Below, piece after piece: positions 44,694 to 53,464 of a stretch of DNA of 64,000 nt. Both the position numbers and the translations under genes were made by a program. Source of the stretch: Candidatus Nitrohelix vancouverensis (GTDB lineage Bacteria; Nitrospinota; Nitrospinia; Nitrospinales; VA-1); contig CP048620.1 of the NCBI GenBank assembly GCA_015698305.1, forward strand, positions 313,885-377,884, in the 5' to 3' direction. Positions within the stretch are counted from its first letter, which is position 1. The number at the start of each line of letters is the position of its first letter. Under the pieces are notes generated by a model, which ran no database searches, was not told the DNA's origin, and was given only the letters and a program-made list of their open reading frames with translations.

Positions 44694-47357
44694 CTACTGC
44701 CCAACTGTCCCACTATTTTGTGTGGATATATCATCTTCGTATTCCAAGATTGAGCTATCAATAGCGTAAAATCGAAATCTGCCAATTCCAGAAATTTGTT
44801 TTTTATATGTAAAACGATGCCCTTCGTTGATTCGGAGCAATCCTTTTTTTCTCAAATCTTCTAGAATTTCTTTATAATTTAATCCTTTGCACGCTTCCTT
44901 AAAACCATCAGTTGTGAAAAGATATATATTTTCATCTTTATCGAAGTATCCGATCAAGTCTCTAATCTGGGAAGATTCACTGTTGCTGGAATCCTCAAAT
45001 CTACTTTGATGTCTTACTATAAATTCTTTGACTACATTTATCCCTCTAGCTGAATAGGATTGACTATCTTGGCCTTTTAGCCAAGTATTTCTTATGTGAA
45101 TAATTGCATTTTTGATGTCTTCCTTTTCAAATGGAAGAATGCCAAGTTCAACAGCCAAATCCCCTGCTACCTTAACTAAAGCCAATCTTTGTAAAGCCCG
45201 GGCTTGCTCGGGTTCAAGACCTTTAATTTCTAATTCGGAATTTGCTGTTTCAAATGCATCTTTGATAAACCTTTTGAGTAACCCAAAATTTTTAAATCGG
45301 TTAATTATTAATTTAATAAAAGCTGGACCAGCAGTTCCGTAATAATTCGAGCATTCTTTTTTAATCTCCATTGCAAGTTGGCTTGCTGTTCTCCGATGAT
45401 CTAGATCAAAAACCCCACCTTGTATTGGGATATCCATTAACCTTAAAATTTGCCCTGCCCTAGCAGTCTTTCCCTCCTCTTCAATTTTTTGTTGGGCAGA
45501 AATTTCCCCAGTAGATAAGAGCAAAATATGCCAGGAACGGGATTCTCTGATGCCTCTATCTGCATCCAAGGAAACCTTACCTTGCCCTCCAGTAACATCA
45601 TAAATGACTTTTCCAAAGTCTTTCGCGTTACAGGTTCCTGCTTCATCTAGGATTAATATCCCATCATTATGAGAAGCAGCTAAGGCTTCTAATCCATTAT
45701 GAGTGGTGTTCCATTTTCGAACATAGGCCAGCTTTGCGGCTTCCGATGGATCAGACCCACAGCCCCAGACACTAGCGGATAATTGAGCGGCGGTCGTTTT
45801 CCCGTGGGATGAACGCCCGTATAAATGGAATCCGCCTCCTTCTAAGCCTGCGGCCTTGAGTAATGGGCCTGCAAAGGAAACACAAAGACAAAAAATTAGA
45901 TAGGGATGGTCTTGAGCTAGGTAGGATATGTTTTCTTGCCAGTCCTCAAGTGTGCCTTTTGATTTAATAGTAGCGGCTGAGGGGCTATGTTTTTCTGGCT
46001 GAAAAATGCAGTCCTCGTTTGCGTTACTACTTATAACTTGGTTGGGTAGCACATAGGTAAGTCGTCCATTTGGATTTTCTAGCCAACCTAATTGAGGAAC
46101 GCAGGTTATTCTTGATTCAGGTTTGAATTGTCCTAAATATTTTAAAAAATTCCTTTCGTTCCCGGGAATGATATCCAGACCTTGAGACGCTAAATCTTGA
46201 GCTAGTTTATTTCCACTTTCGTGAAACCGTTCTTTGGGTATCGACTGCTTATGATGTTTGTTATCGCTATCAATCCATTCGACCAATACCCCCCAGGATT
46301 TACTTTCTATATTTCTCGTTCTTGCAGAAACCCAACAAGGGCTAGCTATTTTCAAATCAGGCTTCTTATCATCAAATGAAATTTGAAAAACACCATCAAA
46401 CGATAGGTTAAATCCCTCTGGAATATCTATTTCACCCCAGAGTTTCGGCTCATATCGTTTTGGATTGTTTTTTTGATCAGAAAGAATAATACCTTCAATT
46501 TTTGATATCAAAACTTCATCCGACCAAGGATCAATGTTCTGATTATTCCATTCTCTTCCAAGCTTTAAAATTTTGTCAAAGGAATACCCGCTTTTAAGCC
46601 ATTTTCCAACAGCAGGCAGAAATACCTCGTGCCGCTCTCCGTCCTTACAAGAAATAGGAAGTTCATTAGATGAAATGCGATTTGGTTTGGACGAATCATT
46701 TTTCGTTCGAATTGTCCTATCCTCTGATAGATAAATACTTTCGGGATTAAACAATTTTCCTTCATTTAAAAAACTATCGAACTCAGCATCAAAAGGGCAT
46801 CTGGGAAGGAAATATAATTGAGCGGGTTTTTTACTGCATTGATCTAAATTGTGATCAAAAATTGAATTGAAATAGTTAAAAACCTTTCCTAATTGATTTG
46901 GTTCAATTGGTTTTTCAAATGGAATGACAACCCTCCATTTTTGTTTTTCAGGACTATGTGAAAATGTTGTATGAGCGAAAAATTCAACTTCATGTAATCT
47001 CGTTTGAATTAATTGCTTGCTGATTTCTCCATTGTCGAAATCAAGTGCAATTGCAGTTATACGATCAATGTTATTATTTGTTCTCTCTAGTTCTGACTTA
47101 AAAAGTCCAGGGATCCAGCCAGGACCATTTTTAGCTTTATTTCTTTTCGCTTTATCGCCAATATCATTCGGATTTAACTTATGATATTCATCAAATGAAA
47201 TATTGCTTTTAATTGGATTTTTTAATTCATTACAAAATTCTCCCCAAGACAGAGAGTCTGGTTTTGGATTTTTATCAAACGTATTTGAAACTCTAGAAAT
47301 AGAAATCTCAAACGCAGCATTCGTTTTCATCGTGGCTTCAATTAAGCTTTCCATCAT
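44694..47357 (-). CDS. Primase-helicase-like replication protein (DUF927/VirE-type)
   Basis: About 887 residues from an ATG at 47357 or 47354, behind AGGTGG; a TTG at 47366 is possible. The N-terminal 250 residues look like an archaeo-eukaryotic primase-type domain (ALDFDNG, FFAHTTFSHSPEKQKWRVV, LYFLPRCP). The central/C-terminal part is a DUF927-like P-loop domain: Walker A HLYGRSSHGKTTAAQ, Walker B GILILDEAGTC. It likely starts replication of the excised element, as in phage satellites. It overlaps or abuts the excisionase-like gene. Confidence 0.88.
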   Translation of the reverse strand: MMESLIEATMKTNAAFEISISRVSNTFDKNPKPDSLSWGEFCNELKNPIKSNISFDEYHKLNPNDIGDKAKRNKAKNGPGWIPGLFKSELERTNNNIDRITAIALDFDNGEISKQLIQTRLHEVEFFAHTTFSHSPEKQKWRVVIPFEKPIEPNQLGKVFNYFNSIFDHNLDQCSKKPAQLYFLPRCPFDAEFDSFLNEGKLFNPESIYLSEDRTIRTKNDSSKPNRISSNELPISCKDGERHEVFLPAVGKWLKSGYSFDKILKLGREWNNQNIDPWSDEVLISKIEGIILSDQKNNPKRYEPKLWGEIDIPEGFNLSFDGVFQISFDDKKPDLKIASPCWVSARTRNIESKSWGVLVEWIDSDNKHHKQSIPKERFHESGNKLAQDLASQGLDIIPGNERNFLKYLGQFKPESRITCVPQLGWLENPNGRLTYVLPNQVISSNANEDCIFQPEKHSPSAATIKSKGTLEDWQENISYLAQDHPYLIFCLCVSFAGPLLKAAGLEGGGFHLYGRSSHGKTTAAQLSASVWGCGSDPSEAAKLAYVRKWNTTHNGLEALAASHNDGILILDEAGTCNAKDFGKVIYDVTGGQGKVSLDADRGIRESRSWHILLLSTGEISAQQKIEEEGKTARAGQILRLMDIPIQGGVFDLDHRRTASQLAMEIKKECSNYYGTAGPAFIKLIINRFKNFGLLKRFIKDAFETANSELEIKGLEPEQARALQRLALVKVAGDLAVELGILPFEKEDIKNAIIHIRNTWLKGQDSQSYSARGINVVKEFIVRHQSRFEDSSNSESSQIRDLIGYFDKDENIYLFTTDGFKEACKGLNYKEILEDLRKKGLLRINEGHRFTYKKQISGIGRFRFYAIDSSILEYEDDISTQNSGTVGQ

Positions 47358-47362
47358 CCACC

Positions 47363-47584
47363 TCAATTTCTACCGGCCCGACCAGTATCACTAGTCGATT
47401 GCCGGATTCCCGCTTTGACATAAGCTTTCAAAGAAGAGAGTTCGTATCGAACTGCCCTCGCCCCCACTCTTACAAATGGAATGCGAGCCCCTGCCCATCG
47501 GTCCCGTTCAAGAAATGCTTCGCTAACGTTCAAAAATTTTGCAGCTTCCCTAGTGGTCAATAATCTGTCTTGCTCTACTTGCAT
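47363..47584 (-). CDS. Excisionase/AlpA-like MerR-type helix-turn-helix protein
   Basis: 73 residues from the ATG at 47584, preceded by GGGAG. The motif LLTTREAAKFLNVSEAFLERDR is a winged-helix excisionase-type HTH. Probably directs excision or regulates the primase operon. Transcribed with the primase-helicase gene. Confidence 0.87.
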   Translation of the reverse strand: MQVEQDRLLTTREAAKFLNVSEAFLERDRWAGARIPFVRVGARAVRYELSSLKAYVKAGIRQSTSDTGRAGRN

Positions 47585-48020
47585 GGTTTTCTCCCAAAAT
47601 CGATTAAAAATGAATGTGAAAAAGAGCAAAAATTGAGTCTGCCCTCATTAGGCATGCCCCAATTTCTTGCTCTTCTAGAGCTGATTCTGGATTCATTTTG
47701 ACGTTTAAACCCAGAAGCATTTCAATCAGGACAACCAACTGTCCGACATATTAATAGATTTACAGTGAAAATCAAACAAATAATTAACATGCATTGTAAT
47801 TTTAATGAACAAGAGCGGGGAGCGAGAAAGCGCAACCGGCATATAATTAAATAGTTATTGGAAATTATAGGATGTAAAAAATATTTCTATTTCCTCAACA
47901 ATTCAATTCGACTTTCCATCTACTATTTTGATTATTATGAAACTTAAGAGAACTGAATGCACATTAAATGGCGGGAATCGGAAGGAATAATTAGGCGGGA
48001 TCAAACAACCTCCAACATTT
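47585..48020. other. Control region of the element with a long inverted repeat
   Basis: 436 bp without a credible gene. It contains an inverted repeat of 14 bp per arm with a single bulged base (47622-47635 and 47660-47674) and a 24-base loop holding the palindrome GGCATGCC. It lies upstream of the excisionase-primase operon, so it could be an operator, leader hairpin or replication origin. Confidence 0.6.
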
Positions 48021-49346
48021 TCAAACAATCTCAGCCGACTTCAAAAAAGAGGCGGCTACCGGGACTCTTTCTTCCAAGAAAATCATCTTCTTTTGCCCAT
48101 TGCTGTTTGAAGCATCCAGTAATTTATCTGCAATTTTTTGCATGGGCTTTCGCAACCTATCTATGTCAGAAATAATATACCCTGCAGTCACATCGTTGTT
48201 CATTTTATGATTTACCAGCCTTTTGATTGCATAAGGAGATATTTCAAGGCTCTCAGCAATTGTAATAAAAGTTCTTCGCAAATCGTGAATTATAAAATGA
48301 ACTTTTGATTGTTCTATTACCTTTTTGATTGAACGTTTTGGCTCTATTAAATATCCCCGACCATCCTTTCCGGGGAAAACATACTCATTCACAGCCAGTT
48401 TTTTTCTCTCATTCAAAATTTTAACCAAAAAACTAGATAATGGTAAGTTTAAAGGCTCATGATTTTTGGGGTCTGGGATTAACAAAGTTTCATCTTTAAG
48501 ATCAACATTCTCCCAAAGCAGTTGAGCCGCTTCCTGCCTTCTAAGACCGGAGAATAATAAAAATAGTAAATAGTCTGCTATGACATGAGTTGAATCGGGG
48601 TTTTCAGGCATTTTAAGAGAAAGAACTGCATCAAACCATGCAGGAAGCTCATGCGCTTTAATCACTGTCTGCCTTCTATGTTGACGATACCAGGAGCGTG
48701 TATCAGTCAATATCAAAACAGGATTTTCATAGAGAATTGACCGTCCGCTATCATCATGCTGGGTGACTTTCACATAACCCAAAAAAGACCTCAAAAACCG
48801 CATGGCTCCATTGGCATAAGCATGCCCTCTCTTCTCTCCTAGCTCCCTGTGTCGCTTTATTATCATGGGTTTTGTAATGCCTGTGATTGGTTTCTTATGC
48901 CAATCAGAAAAGGCCACATTAAACATTCGCTCATAATCGTAAAGCGTGTGCCTTTTCAAATTTTTCTTGGCGTTTATAAACTCTTGGTATGCCTCAACAA
49001 GAGTTATGGCTACTTGTTTTTGTTTTTTCTTTTCAGCAACAGGATCGATCCCTTGAGCAATTTCACCCAGCAATTTTTGAGCTTGTCGCCTTGCCTGTTC
49101 AGCAGTTAATTCTCCAAAATGCCCCAAGGTCATTCTGCGAATTTTGCTACCTATTCTTTTTTCAACAATAAAAGATTTGGTTCCGGATGAGGTGATTCTT
49201 ACTCCAAAACCTTGAAGGAGGGAATCTCGAAGGAAGGCTTGTCCTTCACGAGGAATCGCAACACGATCGATGATCGTTTTGGTAATTTTGACCTTCTGAT
49301 TTCTCGATTTTGTAGACACTATGTAGACACCCGAGTTCAAATTCAC
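48021..49346 (-). CDS. Tyrosine recombinase (integrase)
   Basis: 441 residues; GTG at 49346 is the longest start, internal starts are possible. An N-terminal DUF4102-like domain (LLQGFGVRITSSGTKSFIVEKR), a core-binding domain, and a catalytic domain with Arg (SGLRRQEA), His-x-x-Arg (HDLRRTF), His (NHKMNND) and Tyr (AGYIISD). Of the P4-integrase group that uses tRNA 3' ends. Its 5' end lies 113 bp from attR, and the candidate arm sites overlap the first codons. Confidence 0.95.
   Translation of the reverse strand: MNLNSGVYIVSTKSRNQKVKITKTIIDRVAIPREGQAFLRDSLLQGFGVRITSSGTKSFIVEKRIGSKIRRMTLGHFGELTAEQARRQAQKLLGEIAQGIDPVAEKKKQKQVAITLVEAYQEFINAKKNLKRHTLYDYERMFNVAFSDWHKKPITGITKPMIIKRHRELGEKRGHAYANGAMRFLRSFLGYVKVTQHDDSGRSILYENPVLILTDTRSWYRQHRRQTVIKAHELPAWFDAVLSLKMPENPDSTHVIADYLLFLLFSGLRRQEAAQLLWENVDLKDETLLIPDPKNHEPLNLPLSSFLVKILNERKKLAVNEYVFPGKDGRGYLIEPKRSIKKVIEQSKVHFIIHDLRRTFITIAESLEISPYAIKRLVNHKMNNDVTAGYIISDIDRLRKPMQKIADKLLDASNSNGQKKMIFLEERVPVAASFLKSAEIV
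49313..49329 (+). promoter_or_regulatory. Candidate integrase arm-binding sites, right
   Basis: Two TAGACA copies 11 bp apart (49313 and 49324), matching the left pair in spacing, orientation and flanks. They overlap the start of the integrase gene, which would allow autoregulation. Confidence 0.6.
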
Positions 49347-49458
49347 TCTGGCAGTCTAAAAGAAGGTCCAATAAAAAGTCAACTAACTATTTATATTTAA
49401 AAGTCTATTAGAACAACATCAAACTTCTTCAAAAACCTTCAAACAGGTCGAAATTCGT

Positions 49459-49508
49459 TTCGTAATCAGTAGGTCCGCGGTTCAAATCCGCGCGTTGGCT
49501 CCATTTTT
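49459..49508 (+). repeat. attR: 50-bp copy of the tRNA-Thr 3' end
   Basis: Exact copy of 40023-40072. The 5' half of the tRNA is missing, so it is not a functional tRNA gene but the right boundary of the element. Confidence 0.95.
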
Positions 49509-49863
49509 CCAAAGCCTTACGAGCAAGACCTTCCCGCCGAATTACCGCTATTGCCCACATGGGTTCAATCGTCAACAATCTGCACGCAAAAAATATTCGC
49601 CTTATCATCAACTCGCTACATCCAAGGATACAGGTAAAACTAATCAATGCCGGTGGAATCCAGAAACACTTGGTACAAACAAAGTGTTTCAGAACTTCAT
49701 TTCATCAATAAGGTTTTTAGATTTTCACTAATATAAGACCTACAAAATCTAAACGTTCTTTAATTCCCTTATAGAAGCAGGTAAAATTCGGGTTAAAGAA
49801 TACCAAAAGATTTTTGAATTGTAATACTCAGAATATTGCTAATAAATAGGGATAAGGTATTTA
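49509..49863 (+). other. Leader of the reverse transcriptase operon with two hairpins
   Basis: 355 bp without a gene. Two inverted repeats occur in succession: 49663-49690 (9-bp stem GAAACACTT/AAGTGTTTC, 10-base loop) and 49716-49753 (10-bp stem TTTAGATTTT/AAAATCTAAA, 18-base loop). They might form a structured RNA that serves the reverse transcriptase. The RT ATG is preceded by AAGG. Confidence 0.5.
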
Positions 49864-51465
49864 ATGGAAATTGAAAAAGCAATTGAATTAGCCTTGAAAA
49901 ACGTTGCAAAACACGGCGACACGGATATTTTTCCCATTCCATTCGAAACTCACGTTTTTTTTGATAATCCAATGGAGTGCAAAAAGCTCTTACTGAATAT
50001 GCACGCTAAATTTGATAGCTATATTGCGCAAACACCGCCTGCAACATTAGAGACACTCACTCAAGTCGGTTATACGGGATTCAGGTGGGCTACTCAAATA
50101 GAACCATTCTGGAATGTATATTATTTAGCTTTGGTTATTTCCATTGCCGATAAGATTGAGGAGGAAAGAATTCCATTGGATGAGGAAACGGTATTTTCAT
50201 ATCGCTATGAATGGGATGATGCCAACGCAAAGCTTTTCAAACCTAGTACATGGCAAGATTATAAAAAGAAAGGGATAGAGCTAAGCGATAACTACCAGTT
50301 CGTGGTAGTTACGGATATTGCCGATTTCTATCCGCGCATTTATCATCATCGCATAGAAAATGCACTTAAAAGGCTTTCTAGTGTAGGAGAAATACCAAAG
50401 AGGATAATGGATTTGTTATCATCATTCTCAAAAAATGTTTCTTATGGGCTGCCTGTTGGTGGCCCTGCATCAAGAATTTTAGCTGAGCTAGCCCTTGTAA
50501 CAACTGACCTGCAATTAAAGAGAAGAAATATTACCTTTTGTAGATATGCTGATGACTATTCCATATTTTGCGCAAATAAGTCTGATGCATATAAATTAAT
50601 TGTGCTTCTTTCAGAGAAACTCCATAACGAAGGACTTTCTCTTCAGAAGAAAAAAACAAAAATTATTACAACGGATGAGTTTAGAGAGACCGCGCAGCTC
50701 CTCGATCCTGCGGATAAAACCGATCCATTGGCTGAAGAAGAGCAGAAGTTGCTAAATATTTCCCTGAGATATGATCCTTATTCCGACACTGCTGATGAGG
50801 ATTACGAGGCCTTAAAATCTGCTGTAAAAGACGTAGATATAATAGGGATATTGGGACGCGAAGTATCAAAAACAACAATTGACTCAACTGTTACAAAACA
50901 AGCAATTAATGCCATATATGCACTAGAACCTCAGGAAAAGTACGGCGCACTATGTACTTTACTTAAAGATGACAATCTTTTCGTTTTGTCTCCCGTTTTT
51001 GTTTTGGTTATGAGAGCCATTAGGGGAGTATATGATGATATTCCTGAGGATGGGAAAGACTTTATCGATCAGCAACTAGCACTATTATATGAATCTAAAT
51101 CACACTTACTTGGCGTCGATTTAAATATCAGTTATTTTATCCAAGCTCTGTCAAGACGACGCTCACTACCTAAGGAAGAAATTTTAATCGATATTTTTGA
51201 TCAAACCACAAAGTCGCTAATCAAGCGTCAAGTGATAATGGTTATGGCAAGTTGGGATTGTCATTATTGGTTGACAGATATCAAAGGCCACTACGGAGGG
51301 TATACAGTGTGGGAAAAGCGCGCGCTTATTATTGCCTCGTACTCACTTGGCGATGAAGGTAAACATTGGAGAACACATATTAAAGAAACTTGGAGTGAAA
51401 TGGATATCCTTATTAGAGGCTGGTATTCAAAAAGACTTCAAAATGCAAAGAAGTTTCCAATATGA
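49864..51465 (+). CDS. Reverse transcriptase, Abi/DRT-like
   Basis: 533 residues. The RT palm is visible at about 140-275: motif A VVVTDIADFYPRIY with Asp151, motif B YGLPVGGPASRILAELAL (194-211), motif C RYADDYSIF with Asp230/Asp231, and motif D GLSLQKKKTKI. The N-terminal 130 residues and the C-terminal 250 residues are mostly helical with no signature. It lacks the maturase domain of group II introns and the short form of retrons; the layout is that of the UG/Abi RTs used in anti-phage defence. It overlaps by 4 bp a PD-(D/E)XK nuclease gene. Confidence 0.9.
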   Translation: MEIEKAIELALKNVAKHGDTDIFPIPFETHVFFDNPMECKKLLLNMHAKFDSYIAQTPPATLETLTQVGYTGFRWATQIEPFWNVYYLALVISIADKIEEERIPLDEETVFSYRYEWDDANAKLFKPSTWQDYKKKGIELSDNYQFVVVTDIADFYPRIYHHRIENALKRLSSVGEIPKRIMDLLSSFSKNVSYGLPVGGPASRILAELALVTTDLQLKRRNITFCRYADDYSIFCANKSDAYKLIVLLSEKLHNEGLSLQKKKTKIITTDEFRETAQLLDPADKTDPLAEEEQKLLNISLRYDPYSDTADEDYEALKSAVKDVDIIGILGREVSKTTIDSTVTKQAINAIYALEPQEKYGALCTLLKDDNLFVLSPVFVLVMRAIRGVYDDIPEDGKDFIDQQLALLYESKSHLLGVDLNISYFIQALSRRRSLPKEEILIDIFDQTTKSLIKRQVIMVMASWDCHYWLTDIKGHYGGYTVWEKRALIIASYSLGDEGKHWRTHIKETWSEMDILIRGWYSKRLQNAKKFPI

Positions 51466-52214
51466 TATCAGAAAAAAATATAGCGGGTGAGTTTAAAGGA
51501 TTTTGGAACGAATCACTACCTTTACTAATACCTTCATTTGTCCGTGTATTTAATGAGGCCAGTATGGATGATCTTACTGAATACGCTCACTCAAAAATGC
51601 AAAGAATACCTATTGGCAAGGATGTAGAAAAGCATGACTTAGTAGCAGAATTTTCTTTTCAGATTGCAAAATGGACGCATGATAAATCTTATGGAGTTGA
51701 AATTTTAAGACAGGAACCCAATTGCATAATAGAACCGTATGAGAAGTCTATTAAGTTCCTGCAAAAGTATAAAAACGAAGAAGGCAAAATTGTACTTAAC
51801 GAGGATGAAATTACTGAATCAATCGACCTAGCTGAACAGTATGAATACTTTCTGGAGCATTTAGGCTCCGATGATATTGAATTTAGCCCCACAATTGTAG
51901 GGGCAGGTTTTTTGGGTAGGTGTAAAGCCGATCTATCCGTAGGTGACACGCTTTACGAAATAAAGACAGTCTCAAGAAACATATCAGGAAAGGACATAAA
52001 GCAACTTCTAATATATTTGGCTTTGCAGTATTCGACTGGACAAAGACGGTGGAAGAAGGCAGGATTCTATAATCCGCGAAAAGCTCAACATTATAAGTTC
52101 TCAGTTGACCATCTAATCCATAAAACTTCCGGTGGAAAGGCTACGGCTGAATTTTTCTCTGACATAGTTGATTTTTTGTCTAGCCGAGGTGTTGAGCTTG
52201 ATACGGCTTTTTAA
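51462..52214 (+). CDS. PD-(D/E)XK nuclease of RecB/Cas4 type, partner of the RT
   Basis: 250 residues, its ATGA overlaps the RT stop. The C-terminal half contains GRCKADLSVGDTLYEIKTV with Asp157, Glu166 and Lys168 and then KDIKQLLIYLAL with Gln181-x3-Tyr185, the D ... E-x-K ... Q-x3-Y site of RecB/Cas4 nucleases. The N-terminal 140 residues are helical and unassigned. No Cys cluster of Cas4 or AddB is present. Likely acts with the RT on its cDNA product or on phage DNA; the family call rests on motifs only. Confidence 0.8.
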   Translation: MISEKNIAGEFKGFWNESLPLLIPSFVRVFNEASMDDLTEYAHSKMQRIPIGKDVEKHDLVAEFSFQIAKWTHDKSYGVEILRQEPNCIIEPYEKSIKFLQKYKNEEGKIVLNEDEITESIDLAEQYEYFLEHLGSDDIEFSPTIVGAGFLGRCKADLSVGDTLYEIKTVSRNISGKDIKQLLIYLALQYSTGQRRWKKAGFYNPRKAQHYKFSVDHLIHKTSGGKATAEFFSDIVDFLSSRGVELDTAF

Positions 52215-52421
52215 AATATTAAATGTCACTTTTTAAATATAACCTTCCCTCAATTAAATCCATTGAGTTCTAGTTTTTCCGACTTGATTTGGCCCGCCAA
52301 TACTCTCTGAGCGTTTAATTCCCGAGCGGTCATAGAATAGGCTACAATAGCTCTGATAAAACGTATCTTTGCCTCCTCGCGTGGATGAAAAACTGCGCGG
52401 TTTGGCTGGAAAAGGTTTTTT

Positions 52422-52994
52422 ATGATAAGCGTTCCCAAGGGTTTCTTGAAAAATGCATTCGGTTTCTTTGCCGGATGCTTCTTCCTCGTATTCTTCTTAC
52501 TGCCTGACGAGGGATTGGCTCGCGAGAATCCTCCGGCCTCGATCTCTATTGAAGACGCAAATTGGGACCTTCATTCTTCGGGCGTGCGCTCGCGCATGTT
52601 CATGGATCTGTATCAGTGCTCGATTTACCTGCAACATGATGAGGCTGATCTTGTGTCGATCCTTGAACTCCAGCGCCCGGTCGCGGTGCGCATTCGGGTT
52701 TTGATTGCCGAGCTTCCCGACCAGGTTCCCGACCCGTGGCGGGAGGCGATCCAGCCGGAAATTTCCGACAAGCTCTATCATCGTTTTAAAAAGCAATTCT
52801 TCAAACTGGGTCAGGACGACCTCTTGACCTTCACTTATCAGCCTGGGGGTTCGACTGTTTTTTATATCAACGGTGAAAAAAAGTTTTCGGATTCTGGACC
52901 GGAATTGATGCGCTCGATGCTGGAGCAATGGATCGGCCCGATCCCTATCTCAGAAGATTTGAAAATGGCCTTACTGCTGAAGAAAGGAGATTAA
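52422..52994 (+). CDS. Exported chalcone-isomerase-like protein
   Basis: 190 residues. Signal peptide over the first 34 residues (FGFFAGCFFLVFFLLPDEGLA). The body has the Chalcone_3-like pattern (SGVRSRMFMDLYQCSIYL, PVAVRIRVLIAELP, GSTVFYINGEKKF). The bacterial versions are periplasmic proteins without known isomerase activity. It marks the return to chromosomal base composition, and its stop precedes the next ATG by 2 bp. Confidence 0.85.
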   Translation: MISVPKGFLKNAFGFFAGCFFLVFFLLPDEGLARENPPASISIEDANWDLHSSGVRSRMFMDLYQCSIYLQHDEADLVSILELQRPVAVRIRVLIAELPDQVPDPWREAIQPEISDKLYHRFKKQFFKLGQDDLLTFTYQPGGSTVFYINGEKKFSDSGPELMRSMLEQWIGPIPISEDLKMALLLKKGD

Positions 52995-52996
52995 AA

Positions 52997-53311
52997 ATGA
53001 CTTCGAAAAGCGATCACTTAAAGAAATTGAAAGATCAATTGGCAACCTGGGAAAAGCAAATCGAACAACTCAAAGCAAAATCTGAAAGCGTTAGCGCAGA
53101 GGCCCAGGTGAAATATTATAAAGAGATCGAAGATGTACGAATGCTTCAGAAAAGCGCCCAACAAAAACTGGATGCCTTGAGCGCAGGAGGCGAGGATGCG
53201 TGGGAAGAACTCAAGCAGGATATGGGGAGCGCTTACGGAAACATCAAATCCACATTGTCCAAAACCAAGAAAGCTTTCAAAGAAGGTTTGAACGAAACAA
53301 AGGAAAAGTAA
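52997..53311 (+). CDS. Coiled-coil protein of the Sll1863-like stress family (copy 1)
   Basis: 104 residues from the ATG at 52997 (ribosome site AAAGGAG). Long heptad coiled coil (KKLKDQLATWEKQIEQLKAK) followed by the family pattern YYKEIEDVRMLQKSAQQKLDALS and WEELKQDMGSAYGNIKS. Paralogous to 53465-53752. The last 65 bases and the following spacer are repeated downstream. Confidence 0.82.
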   Translation: MTSKSDHLKKLKDQLATWEKQIEQLKAKSESVSAEAQVKYYKEIEDVRMLQKSAQQKLDALSAGGEDAWEELKQDMGSAYGNIKSTLSKTKKAFKEGLNETKEK

Positions 53312-53461
53312 CGCTTCAATATCGAATCCACATTGTCCAAAACCAAAAAGCTTTCAAAGAGGGTTTGGAAGAAACAAGGGAAAAGTAACGCTTCAAAATC
53401 GAATCCACATTGTACAAACCAAAAAGCCTTCAATAAGGCCTCGACAATACCAGGGAGAAAT
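53247..53461 (+). repeat. Decaying 77-78-bp tandem repeat made of the gene's 3' end
   Basis: Units begin at 53247, 53325 and 53402. The first unit is the coding end of copy 1 with its stop and 13 bases of spacer; the second keeps the stop in a shifted context; the third is diverged and ends in the ribosome site of the next gene. Confidence 0.9.
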
Positions 53462-53464
53462 GAC

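Noticed and set aside
49459-49535. Second tRNA-Thr gene
   Set aside because: Only the 3' part from the anticodon loop is present; the acceptor 5' strand and D arm are missing. It is attR.
52250-52438. Minus-strand frame of 62 codons between the RT unit and the chalcone-isomerase-like gene
   Set aside because: No ribosome site, no recognisable similarity, overlaps the start of the next gene.
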